Shown here piece by piece: positions 6,842 to 13,582 of a stretch of DNA of 15,330 bases; position 1 is the stretch's first letter, and each line of letters starts with the position of its first letter. Location: the NCBI GenBank assembly GCA_009785715.1, contig WQVT01000012.1, forward strand, positions 1 through 15,330, in the 5' to 3' direction. The position numbers and the translations under genes were made by a program. The stretch comes from Acidimicrobiaceae bacterium (GTDB lineage: Bacteria > Actinomycetota > Acidimicrobiia > Acidimicrobiales > Palsa-688). The notes beneath the pieces were generated by a model, which worked only from the letters and a program-made list of their open reading frames with translations, was not told the DNA's origin and searched no databases.

Positions 6842-7680
6842 GCGCCCAGACGCTGGTGGCCGGCGTGATCGGCGATCCGGTCCATCAGTCGCTTTCCCCG
6901 ACGCTGCACAACGCGGCGTTTGCCGAACTGGGTCTGGACTGGGTGTATGTCGCTTTCCCGGTCCCGGCGGGCCAGGGCGCCGCCGCGGTTGAGGCGATGC
7001 GCACCCTCGGGGTGCGGGGGCTTTCGGTGACGATGCCGCACAAGTCCACCGCGATCGGCGGCGTGGACCGCCTCAGCGCGACCGCCTCGCGCCTCGGGGT
7101 CTTGAACACCGTGACCCGGCGGGGGGGCGATCTGGTCGGCGACAGCACCGACGGCCCCGGCCTGATCGATGCGCTGCGGGGCGAGCAGGGATGGGAGCCC
7201 AGGAGCCGGAGGGTCGTGATCCTCGGCACCGGCGGGGCGGCGCGGGCGGTCGCACTGGCGCTGGCCGAGGCTGGGGCGGCAGCCGTCGTCGTGGTCGGCC
7301 GCCGCGCCGACGCCGCCGCCTCGGTGGCCGCGCTCGCCGGCCCGGTCGGCTCGACCGGCGCGGTAGAGGAGATCTCGGACGCCGACCTGGTCGTCAACGC
7401 CACCCCCGTCGGCATGGTCGCCCACTCCGGCGATGGACTGCCCCTGGGCCTCGATCCGGACCGGCTCGGCTCGGGACAGCTCGTCGTCGACCTCATCTAT
7501 GCGCCGGCCGTGACCCCGCTCCAGGTCGAGGCCCGGACGCGTGGCGCCGAGGCCGTCAACGGGCTCGGGATGCTCATCCACCAGGCAGCACGGCAGTTCG
7601 CGGCGTGGACGGGCGAACAGGCGCCGATCGAGGCGATGCGCGCTGCGGCTCGGGCCGAGCTCTCCCGACGGCTGGGCTAG
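6817..7680 (+). CDS. aroE: Shikimate dehydrogenase
   Basis: NADP-dependent cytoplasmic enzyme reducing 3-dehydroshikimate to shikimate, the fourth step of the pathway. It has 287 residues, a normal length. The N-terminal substrate domain shows the SLS shikimate-binding motif (25-27), the catalytic lysine K76 in VTMPHKS and the catalytic aspartate D112 in GDSTDGPG. The NADP domain shows GTGGAAR (137-143) and the basic pair R162-R163 after VVG, expected to bind the 2'-phosphate of NADP. The C-terminal helix has NGLGMLIHQAA. The motif before SLS reads VHQ where relatives usually have VAH or VxH, a small variation. The ATG lies inside mltG (25-base overlap) with AGGA just upstream; a later GTG at 6856 would cut too close to the first strand. 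TAG at 7678-7680 is followed by 23 bases that hold the aroC promoter candidate. Confidence 0.96.
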   Translation: MPERQPLLSAQTLVAGVIGDPVHQSLSPTLHNAAFAELGLDWVYVAFPVPAGQGAAAVEAMRTLGVRGLSVTMPHKSTAIGGVDRLSATASRLGVLNTVTRRGGDLVGDSTDGPGLIDALRGEQGWEPRSRRVVILGTGGAARAVALALAEAGAAAVVVVGRRADAAASVAALAGPVGSTGAVEEISDADLVVNATPVGMVAHSGDGLPLGLDPDRLGSGQLVVDLIYAPAVTPLQVEARTRGAEAVNGLGMLIHQAARQFAAWTGEQAPIEAMRAAARAELSRRLG

Positions 7681-7691
7681 ACGCCGCCCAC

Positions 7692-7697
7692 TAGAAT
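7692..7697 (+). promoter_or_regulatory. -10 promoter element for leaderless aroC transcript
   Basis: TAGAAT matches the TAnnnT -10 consensus of actinobacterial housekeeping promoters. Exactly 6 bases (TGGGGC) separate it from the GTG start at 7704, so the expected transcription start is the G of the start codon. No Shine-Dalgarno with usable spacing is present. No convincing -35 is seen at 7669-7675. This would be an internal promoter separating the aroC-K-B-Q group from alaS-aroE. Confidence 0.6.
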
Positions 7698-7703
7698 TGG
7701 GGC

Positions 7704-8867
7704 GTGCTGCGCTATCTCACCGCCGGGGAATCCCACGGTCAAGGGCTGGTCGTGATCGTCGAAGGCCTCCCCGCCGGCCTCGAGGTCACCGAGGAGATGA
7801 TCCAGGCCGAGCTGTCGCGTCGTCGCCTGGGATATGGCCGCGGTCCGCGGATGCGCTTCGAGCAGGACGAGCTGACGCTGATCGGCGGGATCCGGCACGG
7901 GCGCACCCTCGGCTCCCCGGTGGCGATCGAGATCGGCAACACCGAGTGGCCGAAGTGGACCGAGGAGATGTCCCCGGCCCCCGGCCGCACCGAGAAGCCG
8001 CTCACCAAGCCCCGCCCCGGCCACGCCGATCTGCCGGGCATGCAGAAGTACGGGTTCGTCGATGCTCGCGACGCACTCGAGCGCGCGTCGGCCCGCGAGA
8101 CGGCGGCCCGGGTGGCCGCCGGGTCGTTGGCCAAGGCGCTCCTCGCCCACCTCGGCGTCCAGATCGTCAGCCACGTGATCCAGATGGGCCCCGTCGTCTC
8201 GAAGTCCACGCTCCGTCCCCGGCCCGAGGATCTGGCCACCGTGGACGACTCGCAGGTCCGCTGCTTCGACCCCGAGGCCGAGGCGGGGATGGTCTCGGAG
8301 ATCAAGGCGGCGGCCAAGGTCGGCGACTCGCTCGGGGGCGTCGTCGAGGTCATCGGCTATGGCGTCCCCGTCGGCCTCGGCAGCTACGTGCAGTGGGACC
8401 GCAAGCTCGACGGGCTCCTGGCGCAGGCGTTCGTCAGCATCCAGGCCGTGAAGGCAGTCGAGATCGGCGAGGGGTTCGACGTCGCCGGGCGGAGGGGTTC
8501 CGATGCGCACGACGCGATCGTCTGGGACCGCGAGGCACGCGTCTACCGGCGGGAGTCGAACCGCAGCGGCGGGATCGAGGCGGGAATCTCCAACGGTGAG
8601 CCCCTGGTGGCCCGGGTGGCGATGAAGCCGCTGGCGACCCTCAACCGGCCGGTGCTGAAGACGGTCGACACCGTCACGAAGGAGGAGACGGTGTCGTTCA
8701 AAGAGCGGACGGATGTGACCGCCGTGCCGGCCATGGGCGTGGTCGCGGAGACGGCGATGGCCCTCGTGGTGGCCGGCGAGGCGATGCGCAAGTTCGGGGG
8801 CGACTCGCTGGACGAACTGGTCCGCAACCACGACGCCTACCTCGCCGACCTGGCCCAGAGAGCGTGA
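7704..8867 (+). CDS. aroC: Chorismate synthase
   Basis: FMN-dependent enzyme converting 5-enolpyruvylshikimate-3-phosphate to chorismate, the last step of the shikimate pathway. At 387 residues it is full length for the actinobacterial type. Seen: the N-terminal signature MLRYLTAGESHG with catalytic H11, the RHGRTLGSP segment, GHADLPGMQKY with a second conserved His, the ARETAARVAAG helix, and the C-terminal FMN/substrate signature RTDVTAVPAMGVVAE followed by RKFGGDSLDE. The GTG at 7704 is firmly set because the family begins almost exactly there. The mRNA is probably leaderless. The stop overlaps the aroK start (GTGA), so the two are translationally coupled. No anomalies were noted. Confidence 0.97.
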   Translation: MLRYLTAGESHGQGLVVIVEGLPAGLEVTEEMIQAELSRRRLGYGRGPRMRFEQDELTLIGGIRHGRTLGSPVAIEIGNTEWPKWTEEMSPAPGRTEKPLTKPRPGHADLPGMQKYGFVDARDALERASARETAARVAAGSLAKALLAHLGVQIVSHVIQMGPVVSKSTLRPRPEDLATVDDSQVRCFDPEAEAGMVSEIKAAAKVGDSLGGVVEVIGYGVPVGLGSYVQWDRKLDGLLAQAFVSIQAVKAVEIGEGFDVAGRRGSDAHDAIVWDREARVYRRESNRSGGIEAGISNGEPLVARVAMKPLATLNRPVLKTVDTVTKEETVSFKERTDVTAVPAMGVVAETAMALVVAGEAMRKFGGDSLDELVRNHDAYLADLAQRA

Positions 8868-9397
8868 ACGACCGGGCCAGGCGGATCTGGTTGGTCGGCA
8901 TGATGGGGTCGGGAAAATCGACGGTCGGCGCGGCGCTGGCTGAGCACCTCGGGTGGGAGGCGCTCGACACGGACACCCTGGTCGAACGCGAGGCCGGCGA
9001 AGCGATCGCCGATCTGTGGCGGCGAGAAGGCGAGGCGGCGTTCCGGGCGCAGGAGGCGGACGTCATCGCCCGGGTCGCAACAGCGGGGGAGCGACTGGTG
9101 GTGTCGGTTGGCGGCGGCGCGGTCCTGGACCCGGCGAACCGCGACCAGATCAGCCGATCGGGGTTCGTGGTCTGGTTGCGGGCCGACCCGACCACGCTTC
9201 TCGCCCGCGTCGGCGCCGGCGCCGAGCGCCCCGCGCTCGGCGGGGATCCCCGGGCCACCCTGGCGCGGATCGACGCCGATCGGCGGCCCTTCTACCGCCA
9301 GGTGGCCGACTTGGTGGTCGACGTCGACGGGGTGGCCCCGGACGACGCGGCGCAGACCATCATCACCTCGGCTGAAGGAGCGCTCGTTCGTGCATGA
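8864..9397 (+). CDS. aroK: Shikimate kinase
   Basis: Cytoplasmic NMP-kinase-fold enzyme that phosphorylates shikimate with ATP at the 3-hydroxyl. It has 177 residues, typical for the family. Seen: the Walker A loop GMMGSGKST (12-20), substrate residues D37 (in LDTDT) and R61 (in FRAQE), the GGG motif (83-85), the lid arginine R122 in ERPAL and the C-terminal DRRPFYRQVADLVVD. The GTG overlaps the aroC stop by 4 bases. Its 3' end carries the aroB ribosome site and overlaps aroB by 8 bases, so translation of the two enzymes is likely coupled. All active-site residues are present. Confidence 0.96.
   Translation: MNDRARRIWLVGMMGSGKSTVGAALAEHLGWEALDTDTLVEREAGEAIADLWRREGEAAFRAQEADVIARVATAGERLVVSVGGGAVLDPANRDQISRSGFVVWLRADPTTLLARVGAGAERPALGGDPRATLARIDADRRPFYRQVADLVVDVDGVAPDDAAQTIITSAEGALVRA
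9375..9380 (+). promoter_or_regulatory. aroB ribosome binding site inside aroK
   Basis: AAGGAG lies 9 bases before the GTG at 9390. It sets the aroB start, because the other candidate ATG (9394) is in the aroK stop overlap and out of the aroB frame. Confidence 0.65.
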
Positions 9398-10394
9398 GAT
9401 CAAGGTTCCCCTCGGGGAGCGGTCCTATCCGGTGTTGGTCGGGGCCGGTGCCCGTCACCGCCTGCTCGAGGTGCTCCCGATCGGGGCCACGAGGGCGGCG
9501 ATCGTCACGCAGGCCTCGATTCCCGTGACGGTCGACGCCGGCATCGAGCAGCAGGTCTTCTACCTGGACGAGGGCGAGGAGGCCAAGGAGCTGGCCTCGG
9601 TCGAGGCACTCTGCCGGGACTTCGCGGTCTGGGGACTCCGTCGCACCGACGTCGTCGTGGCCGTCGGCGGGGGCGTGGTGACCGACGTCGCCGGCTTCGC
9701 CGCCGCCGTCTATCACCGCGGCGTTGCGGTGGTGCACGTGTCGACCACGCTGCTCGGCCAGGTCGACGCAGCAATCGGCGGGAAGACGGCGGTCAACCTC
9801 CCCGAGGGCAAGAACCTGGTGGGGGCGTTCTGGCAGCCGTCCGCCGTGCTCTGCGACACCGAGACGCTCTCGACCCTCCCGCCCCGCGACTACCGGAGCG
9901 GTCTGGGCGAGATGGCGAAGTATGCCTTTCTCGGCGTGCGGAACCTCCCGGACCTGGCCATCGAGGACGCGGTGGCCGCCTGCGTCGCCGCCAAGGTGGA
10001 CTTCGTCTCCGGGGACGAGCGGGAGTCGGGTCGACGTGCGCTGCTCAACTACGGCCACACCCTGGCGCATGCCCTCGAGACCGTCGACCGCTACGACCTC
10101 CACCACGGTGAGGCGGTCGCCATCGGGCTCATCTATGCCGCCCACCTGGCACGCCGCCTGGGACGGATCGACGACGACTGGGTCGCCGAGCACTACCGCA
10201 TCGTCGGCGGCTATGGCCTTCCCGAGCGACTCCCCGAGGGGGTCGACCCCGACGAGTTGGTACGGGTGATGGGGCGGGACAAGAAGGCTACCCACGGGTT
10301 GACCTTCGTCCTGGACGGACCCGCCGGCCTCGAGGTCGTCTCCGGCGTGAGCCAGGACCTGGTCCGGGCGACGCTGAACGACCTGGCCGGGTGA
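9390..10394 (+). CDS. aroB: 3-dehydroquinate synthase, compact form
   Basis: NAD- and metal-dependent enzyme converting DAHP to 3-dehydroquinate, the second step of the pathway, in the cytoplasm. From the GTG at 9390 it has 334 residues. Seen: the nucleotide-binding VAVGGGVVTDVAGFAAA (GGG 93-95), STTLLGQVDAAIGGKTAVN (118-136), GKNLVGAFWQP (140-150) and the metal ligands E174 (GLGEMAKY), H223 (NYGHTLAHALE) and H239 (HHGEAV), with K177, K202, R216 and N220 also in family positions. It is shorter than the usual 350-370 residues. Two regions are trimmed: the NAD-domain stretch between residues 40 and 62, and the segment between E174 and K202 (28 residues, where family members I recall have about 50). 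All catalytic residues remain, so I expect activity. It overlaps aroK by 8 bases and sits 7 bases before aroQ. Confidence 0.95.
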   Translation: MHEIKVPLGERSYPVLVGAGARHRLLEVLPIGATRAAIVTQASIPVTVDAGIEQQVFYLDEGEEAKELASVEALCRDFAVWGLRRTDVVVAVGGGVVTDVAGFAAAVYHRGVAVVHVSTTLLGQVDAAIGGKTAVNLPEGKNLVGAFWQPSAVLCDTETLSTLPPRDYRSGLGEMAKYAFLGVRNLPDLAIEDAVAACVAAKVDFVSGDERESGRRALLNYGHTLAHALETVDRYDLHHGEAVAIGLIYAAHLARRLGRIDDDWVAEHYRIVGGYGLPERLPEGVDPDELVRVMGRDKKATHGLTFVLDGPAGLEVVSGVSQDLVRATLNDLAG

Positions 10395-10401
10395 GCTCGG
10401 C

Positions 10402-10878
10402 GTGAGCGACGGCGAATGGACGCCGGTCAGTACCGGCGAGGGGCTGCGTGTGGTGCTCCTCCTTTCTGGCCCGAACCTCAACCTGTTGGGTGAGCGGGAG
10501 CCGGCCATCTACGGCACCGACACCCTGGAGGACCATGTCGAGGCCGCCACCGATGAGGCGGCCAAATACGGCTTGACGGTCGAGCACGTGCAGTCCAACC
10601 ACGAAGGGGACCTCGTCGACGCGGTGCACTGGGCCCGGGAGCGGGCGGTGGCGATCGTGGTCAACCCCGGGGCGATCACCCACTACGGATGGTCGCTGCA
10701 CGACGCTCTCGCCGCCTTCGACGGGCCGATCGTCGAGTTGCACCTTTCGAACACCACCGGCCGCGAGCCATGGCGACGGACCTCGGTGGTCGCCCCGGTC
10801 GCCACCGGCACCATCGCCGGCTTTGGCCGTCTCGGCTACCGCCTGGCCATGGAGGCGGTCGCCGACCTCCTCGGCTGA
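10402..10878 (+). CDS. aroQ: Type II 3-dehydroquinate dehydratase
   Basis: Dodecameric type II dehydroquinase in known members, catalysing trans-dehydration of 3-dehydroquinate to 3-dehydroshikimate (third step). It has 158 residues, slightly over the usual ~145 because of an N-terminal extension of about 14. Seen: GPNLNLLGEREPAIYG with R32 and catalytic Y37, SNHEGDLVDAVH (65-76), NPGAITH with N88 and H94, ELHLSN with H114, then R121 and R125 at the spacing of the Mycobacterium enzyme. The stretch after SN reads TTGREPWRRTS rather than the common (V/I)HxRExFRxxS, and NPGAITH is followed by YG rather than the usual Thr-Ser. These are lineage changes next to the active site with the catalytic set kept. 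The GTG 7 bases after aroB is the best start; no strong Shine-Dalgarno is seen. Confidence 0.94.
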   Translation: MSDGEWTPVSTGEGLRVVLLLSGPNLNLLGEREPAIYGTDTLEDHVEAATDEAAKYGLTVEHVQSNHEGDLVDAVHWARERAVAIVVNPGAITHYGWSLHDALAAFDGPIVELHLSNTTGREPWRRTSVVAPVATGTIAGFGRLGYRLAMEAVADLLG

Positions 10879-10891
10879 CCGTCGTCACCCG

Positions 10892-11542
10892 GTGAGCCAC
10901 CACTCGGTGAGTCATGCGGCGGTGGTCCTGGGCTCGGCGATGCTGGCCCTGATCCTGTCGCCTGCCCTGAACCTGCTTGCGGACCGCTCGCCCGGTGATG
11001 CGCGCGGTGCGCCCCTGCCCGGCCGCCGCGTGGCGCTCGGGGTGGCGGTGGTGGCGGCGTTCGTCGCCGCTGCCCTGCGGCTCGGCCCGTCCGCGATCCT
11101 GCCGGCCACGCTGGCGCTCTTTGCCGGCCTGGCCCCACTCGTGGCGTGCGACCTGGAGCACCGGGTGCTGCCGCGCCGGATCGTCTACCTCACCGCCGCC
11201 CTGGCGGGCGTGGCCCTCCTCGCCGCCGCCGTAGGGACGGGGGCGTGGCACCGCCTCGCAGTGGCCGGCGGCTGCGCCGTCGGCGCCTTCGCCGCGACGT
11301 GGGTGGTGCACGCCGCCAACCCCCGCTGGTTGGGATTCGGCGACGTCCGCCTGAGCGCCCTGATCGCCGGCGTGCTCGGCTGGCAGGGCGTCTCTCGAGT
11401 CTGGCTGGCGCTGGTGGTGGCGAACCTGGCCGGGTTGGCCGTGATGGGGGCGCTCATCGCGCTGCGCCGCGCCAGGCGCGACAGTCCGTTTCCCTTCGGG
11501 GTGTTCCTCGCGGTCGGGGCCGTGGTGGCGACGCTCGTCTGA
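10892..11542 (+). CDS. A24-family prepilin peptidase lacking the cysteine (methylase) domain
   Basis: Polytopic membrane aspartic protease of the type IV prepilin peptidase/TadV group, about 216 residues with about six to eight hydrophobic helices. The two catalytic aspartates are in canonical contexts: D87 in CDLEHRVLP and D151 in LGFGDVRL (GxGD motif). The N-terminal part retains LNLLADRSP, resembling the LNVVxxRLP start of the methyltransferase domain of full-length PilD. The zinc-binding cysteine pairs and the rest of that domain are missing, so it likely cleaves without N-methylating. It lies 13 bases after aroQ. In Mycobacterium tuberculosis, as I recall, a similar gene follows aroE directly. 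No pilin genes are in the window, so the substrate is unknown. The start is uncertain: GTG 10892 is used here, GTG 10907 is an alternative, and neither has a Shine-Dalgarno. Confidence 0.88.
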   Translation: MSHHSVSHAAVVLGSAMLALILSPALNLLADRSPGDARGAPLPGRRVALGVAVVAAFVAAALRLGPSAILPATLALFAGLAPLVACDLEHRVLPRRIVYLTAALAGVALLAAAVGTGAWHRLAVAGGCAVGAFAATWVVHAANPRWLGFGDVRLSALIAGVLGWQGVSRVWLALVVANLAGLAVMGALIALRRARRDSPFPFGVFLAVGAVVATLV

Positions 11543-11616
11543 CCGCCCGTATATCGAGATGTTCCTTCCGAGTCGCTGATCGTTCACTCCGAATTGCCCA
11601 AGCGGACCTTTCAGGT

Positions 11617-11622
11617 AGAGGA
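11617..11622 (+). promoter_or_regulatory. Ribosome binding site for NlpC/P60 gene
   Basis: AGAGGA lies 5 bases before the TTG at 11628 and is the reason for choosing that rare start. The 85-base gap 11543-11627 is the second longest non-coding stretch in the window, and a new promoter in it is plausible. TATATC (11550-11555) is a weak -10 candidate. I see no convincing terminator or riboswitch fold in the gap. Confidence 0.55.
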
Positions 11623-11627
11623 CAGAG

Positions 11628-13532
11628 TTGCCAAGCTCTTGTTTCGTGCTCGGCGGCCCCCCAAAGCTCGGCAAATCGGCGCGCATGCTCGTGGCCGTGG
11701 GCGCCGCGGCGCTGCTCGGGTCGGGCATCGGTTGGCCGGTCACGGCCGGTGCGTCGGACCCGGCAGAGGGCCTTCCCCCGGTCGCAGCGGCGGGCCCGGC
11801 GACGGGGAAACCGGCCCCGTCGGCGAAGCACGTGCTACCCGGAAAGGAGAGCGCAAAGGCCGCGTCGAGCCCGAAGACGGTCGTTCCACCGGACGACGGC
11901 GTGCCCCGAGGCAAGACCGCCGCCGGGCTGCTGGAACAGGCCGAGACGTTGAGCTCCGCTGGCGCGAAGAGTGCGGACAACGCCCAGCTGGCGTCGGTGG
12001 TGACGCGGTTCAACGCGGCCAGCGTGACGCTTGCCAAAGACCGCAGCACCGAGGCGCGGGCGCGCCGGGCCCTGCGCGGCGCTGACGCCAGGGCTTCCGC
12101 GGCCCGCGGCGACTACCGGCAGCTCTCCACCGCATTGAAGGCGGCCGCGATCCGGCTCTACATGAACGGCCCGCTGCTGGCGGTTCCCCACAACCTCACC
12201 AACGCCAACCAGCTGCTCTACGCGACCGGCTACGAGGAGACCGCCCTGAACCCGAAGGGCCTCCTCGATCGACGCCGCCTGGACGTGGCGATCGAGAAGC
12301 GGGCCCTCGGGAAGGCCCGTCATGAAGAGGCGGTCGCGACCAGGAACGCTCGAGGGGCAGCGTCGGCGCTGGCCGCATTGAGGTCGGAAAAGGTGAAGCT
12401 CACCGAGCAGTTGGCGTCGTTCACCCCAACCCTCGCCGAGGCGGTCCTGTCCGAGGAACAGACCCTCGCCGCGCAAGCCAGTACCGAGCTCATTTCGCCG
12501 AACGCGCTCGAATTCCCCACCGCCTCCACGACCGCTTCCACTCCCTCCCCGACTTCAGCGTCGGCCTCTTCTCCCGCCTCGGCGCTGGCGGCCGCTTCGA
12601 CCGACCTCCCCGCGCCGATGTCCACCACCGACATTGCCCTCAAATGGGCGTTCGCCGAGCTCGGCGTGCCCTATCTGTGGGGCGGGACGACCCCCGCCGG
12701 ATTCGACTGCTCCGGCCTGACCCAGTTCGTGTGGGGCAAAGCCGGGGTCTGGATCCCGCGTGTCGCGGCCGACCAGTACGCGTGGGCCATCCCGGTGCCC
12801 CTCTCCCAACTGCTCCCCGGGGACCTCGTGTTCTTCGGGACGACGGACATCCACCACGTGGGCATCTACATCGGCGGCGGATTGATGATCAATGCTCCCC
12901 ACACCGGCACCGTCGTCCAGATCAGCTCGATCTGGTGGTCCGACCTGGCGGGGTTCGGCCGGGTCCACGGCCCCGGTGTCCCCGTGCCGCCCCACGACCT
13001 TCCCACGCCGACCAACCCGGCCGCGCCCGTCGTCGTGCCGACCGCCGGCCTGGTCCCCTCGCAGTCCGCCCCGCCGCCCGGTTCCCACGTCTTGGGCTCG
13101 ACGCGGCCGAAGGGCACGGCCTCGCCGTCGGCGACGAAGCCGACGACCCGGCCGGGGTCGACCGCCAGACCAGGCGCCGCCCGCGGCTCGGCGCCGCCGG
13201 TCTCGAGCCCGCCCACCTCGGCCCCGGCCACCCCGCCGAGCACCTTGCCTCCGAGCGCTACCGCGACGACCACGACCGCGCCGCCGACGACGGCTCCGCC
13301 GACGACCACGGCTCCGCCCACCACCGCCCCGCCGCCCACGGACACGACGCCGCCGACGGACACCACGCCCACCGACACGACGCCGCCGAGCGACACCACG
13401 CCCACCGACACGACGCCGCCGAGCGACACCACGCCCACCGATACGACGCCGCCGAGCGACACCGCGCCGACGGATACGACGACGTCGACGGATACGGTGC
13501 CGCCGAGCGACACCACGCCACCGGTGTCCTGA
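11628..13532 (+). CDS. Secreted NlpC/P60 (C40) peptidoglycan hydrolase with Thr/Pro/Asp repeat tail
   Basis: Predicted exported cysteine endopeptidase cutting peptidoglycan stem peptides, 634 residues from a TTG start with a good ribosome site. Residues 1-42 look like a signal peptide (basic 13-19, hydrophobic 20-36, probable cut after TAGA). Residues about 90-275 are Ala/Arg/Glu-rich and helical, with likely coiled coils as in RipA/CwlO-type hydrolases. A Ser/Thr/Ala/Pro linker follows (about 290-325). The C40 domain spans about 332-455 with catalytic C361 (FDCSGL), H410 (HHVGIYIGG) and H425 (NAPHTG), plus VPYLWGG and LLPGDLVFF, all canonical. Residues about 455-634 are a disordered Pro/Thr/Ala tail ending in 11-residue repeats. 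There is no sortase motif or C-terminal membrane anchor. Septal or daughter-cell separation work is inferred from the family. It lies between the prepilin peptidase and the M24 peptidase, both on the same strand. Confidence 0.93.
   Translation: MPSSCFVLGGPPKLGKSARMLVAVGAAALLGSGIGWPVTAGASDPAEGLPPVAAAGPATGKPAPSAKHVLPGKESAKAASSPKTVVPPDDGVPRGKTAAGLLEQAETLSSAGAKSADNAQLASVVTRFNAASVTLAKDRSTEARARRALRGADARASAARGDYRQLSTALKAAAIRLYMNGPLLAVPHNLTNANQLLYATGYEETALNPKGLLDRRRLDVAIEKRALGKARHEEAVATRNARGAASALAALRSEKVKLTEQLASFTPTLAEAVLSEEQTLAAQASTELISPNALEFPTASTTASTPSPTSASASSPASALAAASTDLPAPMSTTDIALKWAFAELGVPYLWGGTTPAGFDCSGLTQFVWGKAGVWIPRVAADQYAWAIPVPLSQLLPGDLVFFGTTDIHHVGIYIGGGLMINAPHTGTVVQISSIWWSDLAGFGRVHGPGVPVPPHDLPTPTNPAAPVVVPTAGLVPSQSAPPPGSHVLGSTRPKGTASPSATKPTTRPGSTARPGAARGSAPPVSSPPTSAPATPPSTLPPSATATTTTAPPTTAPPTTTAPPTTAPPPTDTTPPTDTTPTDTTPPSDTTPTDTTPPSDTTPTDTTPPSDTAPTDTTTSTDTVPPSDTTPPVS
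13338..13502 (+). repeat. 33-base tandem repeat, five copies, in the NlpC/P60 tail
   Basis: Units start at 13338, 13371, 13404, 13437 and 13470, each 33 bases, encoding TDTTPPSDTTP-like units. Copies 2 and 3 are nearly identical, while copies 4 and 5 have diverged. A degenerate Pro/Thr-rich stretch (PPTTAPPTT-like) precedes them. It is in frame and likely varies in copy number between strains. Confidence 0.85.
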
Positions 13533-13549
13533 TCGCCGGGCGCCGGCGG

Positions 13550-13575
13550 TCTGGTACACCGACGTTCTGGTACAC
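13550..13575 (+). repeat. Direct repeat TCTGGTACAC x2 upstream of the M24 peptidase gene
   Basis: Identical 10-mers at 13550-13559 and 13566-13575, with a centre spacing of 16 bases. They fill half of the 50-base gap between the NlpC/P60 stop and the peptidase start. TACACA (13571-13576), within and just past the second copy, is exactly where a -10 element for a leaderless GTG start would lie, although it lacks the final T. A regulator site or a small duplication are the options. A 6-bp hairpin (CGCCGG 13534-13539 with CCGGCG 13543-13548) lies just upstream and has no T-run. Confidence 0.5.
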
Positions 13576-13582
13576 AGGGGGC

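Noticed and set aside
9108..9389. Longer aroB reading frame beginning inside aroK
   Set aside because: It translates aroK out of frame into Arg/Pro-rich sequence. A good ribosome site and family alignment place the start at 9390.
11543..11627. Cyclic di-AMP (ydaO-type) riboswitch before the cell-wall hydrolase, as known in other actinobacteria
   Set aside because: The 85-base gap is too short and lacks the conserved ydaO segments, and I could not find paired stems of the required type.
13338..13502. Possible CRISPR-like array from regular 33-base repeats
   Set aside because: The units are head to tail with no unique spacers, stay in frame and code for a low-complexity protein tail.
12644..13582. 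Open frame running into the M24 peptidase from inside the NlpC/P60 gene
   Set aside because: Out-of-frame His/Asp/Arg-rich reading of the hydrolase. The peptidase homology begins after 13583, so a fusion is not supported.
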